Shown: positions 47,698 to 58,200 of the stretch, one piece after another | Layout: every line of letters begins with the position of its first letter | Position numbering within the stretch: the stretch's first letter is position 1 | Source: Escallonia rubra | Lineage: Eukaryota > Streptophyta > Magnoliopsida > Escalloniales > Escalloniaceae | Length of the DNA: 64,000 nt | Reading direction: 5' to 3' | Assembly: GCA_033065855.1 (NCBI GenBank) | Contig: JAVXUO010002842.1 | Location: 558,001-622,000, forward strand | Notes under the pieces: model-generated | The model's database searches: none | What the model saw: the letters and a program-made list of their open reading frames with translations, nothing else | What the model was told of the DNA's origin: nothing | Program-made: the position numbers and the translations under genes

Positions 47698-48212
47698 TCA
47701 TTTCCCTTTGTTACACATGTAGATGCAAATCAACAATAAGAACATAAACATGGCCAAATATATCTTTTTCCTTCTCAGTGTAATTTCTATTATCCTCTCA
47801 GTAGCCAATTCCTTGTCCTTTAATTCTTCATCCATCCTCACAAGGACTTCATTCTTCTCGATTAACAACTTGTTCATATCTATAAGCAGCTCATTCTTTT
47901 TTTCCAGTTCTTCAATTGACTTCTCATAATCCAATTGTTTTGCTCTTAATTTATCAACTTTTGTTAACACTATAGTACTGAAAACCTTCCATCGTTCACA
48001 AACTTCTGGATCCAACCATTCAAAGTGTCCACACGAGTGTTCCTAAATGCAAATTTCCAGTTAATTTTTTTTAACGAAAATTAGAATTTTCAAAATTTGA
48101 AATTACTTACCTTTTAGTTCTTACATCCCATAAACCTTCTACTCGGATTACGTTTTGTCCAAGAATGCGAGGGTCGAGACTCTCCACAATGGCTGCTAAA
48201 GCTTGACATCAT
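47698..48212 (-). pseudogene. GRF-zinc-finger, coiled-coil, membrane-anchor protein gene inside the MULE
   Basis: Exon 1 (48,212-48,111) starts MMSSFSSHCGES and carries RRFMGCKN. Intron 48,110-48,043 has GTAAGT and TTTAG ends. Exon 2 (48,042-47,698) continues EHSCGHFEWLDPEVCER, completing a GRF-type zinc finger (a putative nucleic-acid-binding fold). A 50-60 residue coiled coil rich in Glu/Lys/Leu follows (about 47,960-47,800), and then a hydrophobic anchor (IYLAMFMFLLLICIYMC). A TAA at the end of exon 1, two codons before the junction, breaks it; otherwise the frame is intact. It lies opposite to the transposase, near the right inverted repeat. Its function in the element is unknown; GRF fingers occur in many nucleic-acid enzymes. 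Confidence 0.72.
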
Positions 48213-48502
48213 TTGAATTGTTGCTTGAACCCATTTCAACCTCAATTTCACCCGTATGAACCCTAACTTTTGAAATTTGGGAAAAATTTCAAGGGTTTTC
48301 CCAATTGGGCTCCTAGTGTTGTGGGTTTGAAGTTTCAGACTAATTTAGGGTGAAATACGGTTACAAGATACCTCAACTGCTTCTTTTTCTTCCCCTATGC
48401 ATCTATGTATGTGGTGCGTGTGTGTGTAACCCGTATAGGGGTTTGGAGGGAAAAGCTTAGGGTAATTGATTTGAAGGGAAATGAAGTAACTAAAGTGGCT
48501 GA

Positions 48503-48709
48503 TTGAACGCTGATGTGGCTGCCAACCTGTCATACGATATGAAGTTACAATTTTGTCCTTAAAAAATTGATGGGCATCCAAGAAATTGGACTTCAGTCCG
48601 TCAATTGGTAAATTGAGCACTAATTTATAAACAGTAAAGTTAATCGAACAAAAATTGAAATATTAAAGTGAAATGCGTATTTTTTAGGGGTTTTACGTGC
48701 AAATGATCT
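48503..48709 (-). repeat. Right terminal inverted repeat of the MULE
   Basis: About 207 bp, pairing with 39,206-39,419. It ends about 160 bp before the DRB start codon. Confidence 0.85.
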
Positions 48710-48868
48710 AAAAGAGGAAAATAGGTAGGGCAATTAGAAACGGGGGCTACTTCCTTGCATTAATTACCAGCGGAGAATCCTACGAATCTCTCCGCTAAAT
48801 TCATCAACTTTGCAATTCAACAATTAGAAAAAGTTACCTGTGAATCCCCACAATCTGTAAGAAACAAA

Positions 48869-49205
48869 ATGTACAAATCGAAGCTTCAAGAGCTATGCCA
48901 TCAGTACTCATGGAATTTGCCCGAGTATACGTCGGTAAAAGACGGACAGGATCACAACCCTCGGTTCACGGCCACCGTTACCGTGAACGGCATCCCGTTT
49001 CAGACGTCTCCAGATCAATGCCGCCGATCCTCGAAAGAAGCTCAAAACCAGGCAGCGAAGCTTGCTTTCGACCACTTCACCGCCGCTAAAACTATCCAAC
49101 ACTCGCCAAAATGGGGCCCCAGTGCCTCTGTTGAGGCTTCATCTTCTTCCGGCAAGAGCTTCTTTCACAATGCATATGTATTATATAGGTCTTTATTTGA
49201 TTTGG
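48869..49205 (+). CDS. DRB gene exon 1 (dsRBD1); 3' border uncertain
   Basis: It encodes dsRBD1 (residues 1 to about 70: YKSKLQELC, HNPRFTATVTVNG, SSKEAQNQAAKLAFDHF) plus a Ser-rich tail. Exon 2 needs a phase-1 donor. GT sites meeting this lie after 49,121 and 49,205. A GTCTTT after 49,188 is a better-looking donor but is out of phase. The open frame to 49,354 beyond these sites is most likely intron read-through. Confidence 0.8.
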
Positions 49206-52200
49206 GTGCCTTTTCATACTTATTACTCCATTGCGTAAAATTACTATTTAAGCCACTGAACAACGGCGAATCCCTAATTAATGATGCATGTGTACCATTG
49301 CTCTCTCTTGATCAGGGCTGTTTGTTAATTTTGGTGCTGTATTTTGGGAAGTAATTATTACGGAAACCCATTAACTTTGTGATGAATGGCATGATCACTT
49401 GTATATATTTTGCTAACTTTTGAATCGCCCTGCGGCATGCGCAGCTTTGCATGATCTTAAGGAAGATGATGGGGCACCATTATAACTGGTCCAGCATTAA
49501 ATACTTTGCTGAATGCGAATAGAACATTAGTCGTCGTTACTTTGTCAAAATAAACCCTTAGATCAGTGTCTATTTATGAAATGCAATATTGAAACGTTTG
49601 GATCACTGTAAGTGTCATATCCTGCTTGATCTAATGGTTCGGTTTCGGCAGCCACCGAGCCAAAACCGCTACCTGAGTCAGCTGTGATACGATATTGCAT
49701 GTATCAGAAAAAACATCGCCATTATATCTGAAATTTCAACGATATACTGGTAACACGATGACGGTTGCATAGTAGTGGCCAAAATATTGGCACGTAATGC
49801 TGTTACAAGGACGTGAACTATTGAATCAGAAGAAGAAGAGGAGGAGGAGGAGGAAGAAGGAGAAGAAGATGAAGTAGAAGGAAAAGAAGGGAAGAAAAGG
49901 GAAGACGAGAAACTTACCTGGAGTTCTCGGCAACTCTTTTGCTTCTCATTAAGGCTCCAAGTCAGATATTAGCTTTATCTAATAGATGTCTTGATCTCTC
50001 AATTCTCTTCCTTGATATCCTTTGTTTATTAACTGCACTAAATGTTATTTCCTATATTTTACCTACCATGAAAATCACTAATGTTTGATGTATATAGTTC
50101 AACAAAGAAAAAGAAACCATATTTAGCGAGCCGAAATTAGAAATAAAGAATCATCCATAAAACTTCTAAAGCTATTATTCCTACAAAGAGTATTATCTTA
50201 ATGTCCAGTTAATGTTCACTATCTACAATATAAAATTGCGCCACATGTTTATAAATGAACCCAACACTGTTGTCGGTACTAGTTGTTTCATTTGTAAGGA
50301 CTAAAACTTTGGTCACTAATAAAATAGTTCATTATTCTTGAGAATAATTAAAGAGGCTCGAAGTATTATTACAATCACTTAAAAAATATTTAAAGCTTTT
50401 CAGTAATTTGGCTCTAATCACGCGTGCTGCATTTCAATGCTACCAGCCTACCACGCTGGAACGGTAAGTTGGAGGAGCAGGGAGCCCAGTAAGTTGAGTA
50501 GTCATAGCAGCAGAGTAGAATAAATTATGCTGAAAAATCTGAAATACTATATGTTCTAGTCAACCAATTACTTTTAAAGTAGCTTAGCACCCTGAACAAT
50601 TACTAAAACAAAATTTCATATCCATCTAGCAAACCACTACCACTTAGTATCTTCCCTATTCTATCCTCGTGCGGATCTGATAACCAGAGTTGTAGATAAC
50701 AATAGCAATATTTTGCGGATGGACAAATCACCGGAAAACTGTCATTTTCACAAACACTAGAACTTACGTCATACAAACAAGTGACATATTGCAATAAAAA
50801 ACTTATTTATCAATAATCAAGATTATAATTTCAAATTGGAATTTCGGGACATGAATGTTTGAGTACAACAACTTTAAGAACTTATCACGTAGTGTAAAAG
50901 AAATGTTAATATGAAAATCCCCCTCACAGGCCAAGCCACTTGACAAAGTCCCCGATATTCCTTTTTCTCTTCTCCATCTCTAACATCAAGATTTTCTCTT
51001 CTCCACATGAATTCCGCCACCCACAAATAACCTTCTTAATTCAATCTTTTTCAAGCTCACGTGACAACTGCATGTCACGGCCACCCTTTCTCTCTGTGGA
51101 AGTCCAAGCTGACCTACAATGATATTCATAGAAATTTTTAGGAAACACAAGGTGGAAGAAAGCACAAGGTAGCGAGACAAGATTGTTCCCCCTACCAAGT
51201 ATGACAAGGCTGAAGCAAAAATTGACGAGGCTCAAAGAACGAGGTGTCGCGATGATGTGGCAACACGTAACAAGCACAATGGTGCTATATAGCACGTGTT
51301 GTCGATCAAAGAAGTTGTCAATAGAAAGTCACCAACAAGCACGGGTGTCGAGATCATAGATGAGACATAGCGAGCATGACGATGCTAAATAGCATGGGTT
51401 GTCAATAAAAGAACTGTGATTCACCAACAAGCGCAAGGTGTCACAATGGCATGACAACATATAACAAGCGCGGTGATGCAAAATAGCACGAGGTGGCACT
51501 TTTAAAAGTGCTGGTTATTACAATATACGTGTACCCTAATTTATCCACCTTGTTATATTTACCACTTAGAGCTTTTCTGTGATTTTTTCGAGCTTTTAAC
51601 TAGCTCAAGTTTGCATGTTACCCGCAACCGTTACCAATAATGCCGATTCCGATACCAATTCTGCACCGAAAGCCTCACCTCTACCACGCATTAGAACCAT
51701 GGGTGTAAAAGGAAGTCATGCTCTGCTTTCAAAGATTATTGATGTCTTAGATTTCTTCTGGTTGCGTGCTTCTTCTGTGTGGGGCAACTTAGCTTGCTAT
51801 AAATGCGGCTTTAAGGATTGAAACAATTTGGTGGATGCAATTAGTCTGTTGGGAAGGTCTTGTTTGAATTATCATTATTCTTGTATTTCCAACTTCTAAG
51901 CCTTCACAATATGCTTGTGTGGTGTGATTTGTTATTAAATTTCCCTTTAATTTTCTTCTATGGGATTCTTAAGTAAATATTTATGCAGCGGATTCTGGAT
52001 AATGTAGATGAACAATGAAGTATGACATTTGCAGGGAACAATCTCAATCTTTTTTTGCACAATAAGTTTGTTAAGTTAAATTCTGCAGGTGTTCCAGCAT
52101 TGAATACTAACATGGATATCAAATCTGCAAACAGTGGAACATCTCATCCACCAAAGAACGAAAATGTCCAAGCTCTTCAGACCATTGAAGCTTTATTAGG

Positions 52201-55200
52201 TTTTAACGATATTAAATCTTGTAAAGGTCAGACCGTTTCTTACCACTCATTTTCTCCTCTTCTCAAATACATGGTCTCACTGTTTTCTCATGAAAATCCT
52301 CGAGTTCCAAAACTGGGGTGCAGGTTGATTATTAATATCAATTCCTAGAGTCTCGTTTGGTATTTGTGCTGGGTTTTGGATTGAGGGTTGCATGAATTTC
52401 GTTATTTATATCTGTGGGCAGCAATTTTTGATTAAATATCAACTTTATGCTATTATGATATGTCAACCAATGCAGTTCAAGTTAAGTTTTGCGGAATGTA
52501 TCATCTTCATTTTAGATACCAGTCTTCAAGGGTAATTTAGGTTCTATAATTAAAGTTTGAGTCTAGAGGCTCCTTGTCAATGCTTTAAAGAAATTTTTGT
52601 TGACTTCACACTTCAATATATCAGTAACTTCACGTGATACACTGATAGTAAGCCTTTAATTGAAAAGTTAGCTGCTCCACGAATAGATAAGGGAGCTGTT
52701 GAATGTGTATTTCGATGTACACGTGATTATTGGTATGCCTGTTGAATAAAAGGAGCTTTCTGTGATCTGCATAGAATCTCTTATTGTCGTATCTTAGAAA
52801 ATACTGGGAAAGAATTTTATTGACCTTAAATGCAGGAATTATACCATATGTTGATAAAATCCAAAAACCGTCTTGTTAGTCAACCATAATTACAAAGTAG
52901 TTCACTTTTAGTTATGACGGTTTCAACCTTTCACTGGCTTCATGTACAGGATTATACTCCCTTCATCCATCACCAATATCCCAAATTATTGCAAAAGTGG
53001 CTAGAATTAACGGCATATACTGTTAGGTAGCTGAATAAGCAAATAGCATCTAATCATATTGAGAATCTTTTTCTGTTTCAGAGTTGATGATGTAACTTAA
53101 ATGGCACAAGTGCAGTATGTATTTTCTTATGCACCATAGTGCCAGCCAGTGAATAATTATTTACTCTTTCGTACATGGGCAACTAACGAGTGGTCTACAT
53201 GAAAGGTTTTGTGGTATGGTGACTCTTTCTCTTTCGTACATCGGCAAGTGACTAACGGGTGGTTTCCATGAAAAGTTTTGTGGTATGGTGCAACGGGAAA
53301 TATATGGCAAAGTGGCATGTTGACTCTTTAGTCAGTTACGAGGGTCATATGGAGTCCTGGTCAAATATGGTCCCGCTTGAAGTATTCCGATGTGAGAGTC
53401 CTGAGAACGTGCAAACTGTCCAATGGTGTTGTCGGAGGACGATATGTTGGATTCACTAGGCATTGTGTTCCATTGGGCCCTTTGTTACGGTTTGTGAAGA
53501 TTTTAGACCAGGCTTAGGTTTAGATCCAAAGAGATATAATTAACACGATCTTTAGAAGTTTTTAGAAAATGGGTATTTCCTATCCTCGGTTCTGATACAT
53601 GCGAAAAAGATCTGGAAGCGATACATGTGAAAAAGATCTGGAAGCAAGAGATTAGGATAGATTGTAAATAACATGGGTAAAAGTTAGTACTAAAGGGGGT
53701 ATTGACTTTTAGAAGCATATCAGAGAACACGAGTTGATTTATTTAGTAAGAACCTGAAAAGTTAGGGGCAAGCCAGAAATCTCCTGTTTGGGGAACGGGG
53801 GTGAAAGAAATTTTTCCTTGCAAAATTTGTAGTAAATTTTGCCTTAGTGGTAACATTACTCTTTTCCCTCTAAGAAGGTCATCTTCCTTTTCCCATCCTA
53901 GCTCAAATCCTGATCTTGATGTATGAGAATTTTTTTTTTCCCTACTTAAAAAATAAAACTATATTGCCTTCTTGCTTTGCATATAGTTTTTGGTTGCTTC
54001 TTCCTCTCCAGTGTATTCGAGTTACTCTCGCTGCCAATTTGAGGTGTTACCACATATCGTATACTTCTAACTCCGTTGTGGCCACCTTTAGGCGTAAACC
54101 TTCATGGAAACTCCAACTACTCATATTTCTTTTCCTGAAACCTCTTGTGACGACCCACCAGATATATTGTCGCCATTATCATAATTTAGTGTTCTCCAGC
54201 ATAATTACAACCCAATCTCAATAATACTTGAAGTCCTAAAAAATTACAAGCATTTCTAAATCCCGGAGGTCAGGTCTTGCTCACATCCCCAATTTTTTTG
54301 CAAAAGCTCGCCAAAAAAATAATCATTTTCTTCCTTTTTTTTTAAGATAAAACAGCCAATGGATATTGGACACCTCTAAAGACTTGGGAACATACATTCT
54401 TACCCCCATAAAAGAATATTGTGCTAAAATATCACCGACCTTAATTCAATCCCCACTTCAAGCCCAGGTATCGCTCTAATACCAACTGCAATGGCCCAAA
54501 AAATATTTCCGCTAATAACATAATTCAGTGTTATTCGACATTACAACACAACCTCAATCACATTACAAGTCCCTCAAAATAAATTACAAGCTTATGTGAA
54601 TTCACAGCCCCGCTTGCAAAAGCTTGCCAAATAATTAACTTTATTTTTTTTTACATAAATAGCCAATAAATATTAGGCACCTCTAGAAACTTGGGGCATT
54701 ACACGTCTGTTGCTTCCTCAAGACATTTGAAGTTGTTGCTCTAAATAGAATAAAAGTGCATAAGAAGGGGCATCACTTTCATTTCAAGCACTACAAGAAG
54801 TGGCATGCCTGGATGTCATATCATATGTACAAAGAAATCTATAATCTTAATCTTCTGCTGCTGCTTCTGCATTGTCTGCTCATAGTCATCTTGTGTGCAG
54901 GTTGTGCAACGTTAAATACCAAATTGGAGAGTGGACCTGCAAATAGTGGAATACAGCTACCAGCAGAAGAAAATGTACTCACTGTTCACAAAAATGGAAC
55001 TTCAATGCACTTCCAAGATAATAAGAGGTCTAAAGGTCAGAAAACATGAATTCGTTACTGCTAATTTTGTGTTTTCTGATACTTATTGGTAATTTGTATC
55101 ATCTTATACAGTTTCACGTGGCAGTAATTCATTTCCTTTAAATTGCCAGCAGCCTGAGAATTAGTTCAATTTTACAGTTTTGAACTTCTAGTTTCGTTAA

Positions 55201-58200
55201 CCTGCTGGGAAGTGAAGCTTAATGGGTTCTGTCATCTTTGTATTTAGCACCTCATGGTGGGACATGGCAGAAGCCTTCAGATCCTACCGGCGATATAAAA
55301 TCTAGTTAACATCTCTTATGGGTTCCATGGCAATGAGTTGAAATTGCTAATCGCTTATGAAAGACAGTTTTTACCGGATGTGAACAGGAGTTTTAATCCT
55401 TGTATCTTGGGTCAAATTTAAATTTACCAGATAGGTGCAAACATTTACGTATAACGCAGGCGAAAAAGGTGTTTGAAGTTTTTAAATGGGTGAAGACCCA
55501 ATATTTAAAGGACATTATGCTATCTCAATTCTCAGAGCAAATAGTTAGTTTTCTGCACCTAAGTAGCACGGAAACGGACACCGCCCTCGACGCAGACACC
55601 GGGCACCGTAATTTCCAGAGTAACCAACTTTGGATGTTGCAGGACACTGCTAAATATCTGTATGTATATATTATATGTGGCTGTGTTTATTTAACATTCA
55701 AGCACATTCTGCCCTCAAGAAAAAGTGAACACCAACTAATAAACCTTTAAAGTCATACTTGAAGTCAAGTTACTGTACATAATATGGTAGGGCAATATCC
55801 CATAAAAACAAGGTAAAAGAAATATATAAACGATTTTAGCTCTTCTATCCACCAAGATATAATCAACATCAATTGCCTCATTACGTTTATTGTCCTCCGA
55901 ACCTTCATCATCAACCTCTTCCCTGCACATGTTTATCAAGTGAATGCTAGATTTCCTTCGTCGAAAGAGCCCCATATGCCTCTCAATTAGGCATTAGTCA
56001 ATTGGAATATAATCTACCATTGGGTCTGCGCTAGTCTTCCAGTTTATAATATAACCCTAACTTTCCCTAACATTCCATCATGACCCTCAATTTGAGTTTA
56101 AAAATTTGCAGTTTTGCCACGTAGGTTTCGGACACTTCTACAGAAGGTGTTAGAAACTTCTGCCTGAGGTGTTCGACAGAGTGATTGATAAAAAAAAAAT
56201 ATTTGAACATCGCCAAGAGGTGTCCAACACAGTTCCAGAAGTTTCCGCCATGTGTCCGAGGTGTCTGAGGGGTGCCCTGGCTGTTGGTAGGTGTTGAATA
56301 CGATACTTCAACATAGAAGAGGTGTCTGTGCATCCTTGCTCCGCACGCACTTGAAATAGATCACTTGCAACTCTTGGTACTCTATCCTTTTCAGAATTTG
56401 AATTCAAAAGTGAGGTTATTGAAATGAAGGACTCATCATTGGTCTTCACTTTGCCTTTTGAATTACGCCTTTCTTTTTCTACTTGATCTTATCTTATATT
56501 CCAGCTCCCCAGACAAGATAAAAAGGTCCGAGGATTAGAAGTAGCGATGAATTTCACCTTAATTCAGGAATCCTGAACATCCTTATGTTTGATACTTCCC
56601 CCTTGAGCAGGTTGTAGGTCCAGGGGGTGGGGTGGGGTGGGGAATAGGTTTTTACAGATCTAAGTAGAAATTAAAAAACTCACAAGATAATCGTAATTAA
56701 AGATCGACACAAAGATTTATACTGGTTCGGCCCCACCTGCCTACGTCCAGTCCCCGAGCACTCCATACGAGGGAGATCTACTCAAGCCTTCCACTACTTA
56801 GCTAGCTTTGGATGCTAGCTCAAACCTCAACAAATCAAGAACCTCTCCAAGGTTTCTAATAATTACAAGTGAAGAATGTTTACAACTGAAATGCTAACAC
56901 AACTTACACTCCTCAAAGAGTAGATGTTACAATGATAAACAAGTGAGCTAAGCTTTCTTAGGTGGGAAGATCTTAATCTCAAAGTAGCTTAACCAAGAAA
57001 TTTGGTCAACAAACTAATACAAAGAATTTTCTCACTCAGAGGTTTTTGTAAAGAATGTTTGTGTAAAGAGAAGTAAACTTGAGAGGGAGAGAGATGAGAG
57101 AGAGAATAAAAGCTCTCAAGTGTCCCATATATAGTAAGAGAAATAAGTCCGTTAAAAAACGTTTAAAGGGACAGACTAACGGTAACGGGGATTAAAGTTG
57201 GTTGACTGCAAAGAGATATTCGATCGGTTAAAGGCTACTGCAAAATTCGGCCGACTTTATATTAATTTTGGTCGACTGTAAAGAGTAAGTCGATCGGTTA
57301 AAGGCTACTGCAGAATTCGGTCGACTCTATATGAATTTGGTCGATTGCGAAGAGTAAGTCGATTGATTGAAGGCTACTGCCGAATCGGCCGACTGCAAGG
57401 GGAATTCGGTTGACTGCAATGAGATATACGATTTTTAAAAAGCTTTTGTGGATTTGGTCGACTGCAAAGAAATAAAGATACTCAAGAAGCTTCTGCGTAA
57501 TTCGGTCGACTGGCAATGAATTCGGTTGACTAAATTCACTTCGGTTTACTAGATGTTAAAGCTTTAACTGAGTTAGAAAGTTTGTTTGCAAACATTTTTC
57601 GATTAGCTCATTTTCAATTGACTGAATACTTAGCTCGAAAATACATAAAAAAGGTAACCTATTCTATAGTCCTAGATCTTTAGCAAGCTCGATAAGTCCA
57701 ACAAATTTGTGCAACATTTGATAGATACCTGAAATTGTACTCGATGCACATGTTAGATAAGTGAAGTTCAATGGATTAGAATCATCAAAATAAAGAATGT
57801 AAATCCAAGGGTTAACAATCTCCGCCTTCCATTTGATGACAATACATTGATTATATGGAACATAATTTCTTCCCCCGGGAAATAGCTATATATGTAAAAC
57901 AATTAAAACATAACATTCAAAAGACAAAAGATGTTACTAATGATATAATCTTGTGTACAATAAGATTATACGAAGATAAGCATGTGTACAATTTTCTCCC
58001 CCCTTGTCAAAATAAGAAAGACGGGAAAAAATATCAAGACAATAAACTAGAAGCTACGCACGTCGACGAGGCCGGAGGCGAGAGGTAGAAGATGAAGGGT
58101 CAAGAACAGGAGCAGCGTCGCTAGTCGGAACCTCAATAACTTCAATGACACGTGGTGGCGCTGGAGCGGCAAAAGGGAAATTAGGGTTTAAAAACCATTG

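Larger units (their letters stand above)
39206..48709. mobile_element. Mutator-like element (MULE), about 9.5 kb including a nested solo LTR
   Basis: Long inverted ends are visible at 39,206-39,419 and 48,503-48,709. The right end read on the - strand repeats, with changes, GCGCATTTCAC, CAATATTTCAATTTT, GTGCTCAATTTACCAATT, AAGGACAAAA and TTGGCAGCCACATCAGCGTTCA of the left. A MURA transposase pseudogene and an antisense GRF-zinc-finger gene lie inside. The flanks are purine-rich and similar (AAAGGAAAA and AAAAGAGGA), so a 9-bp duplication is possible but not exact. Without the nested LTR it is about 5.8 kb. No helper function remains intact. Confidence 0.85.

Noticed and set aside
49206..49354. 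Extension of DRB exon 1 to the stop at 49,357
   Set aside because: The residues after about 49,200 are hydrophobic and unlike any DRB linker, and downstream exons have matching phases, so intron read-through is more likely.
51615..51821. Possible extra DRB exon in intron 1
   Set aside because: There is no similarity to the linker exons and no clear acceptor or donor pair.
54487..54703. Independent solo LTR
   Set aside because: A second similar repeat, a primer site and a purine tract lie next to it, so a complete TRIM explains it better.
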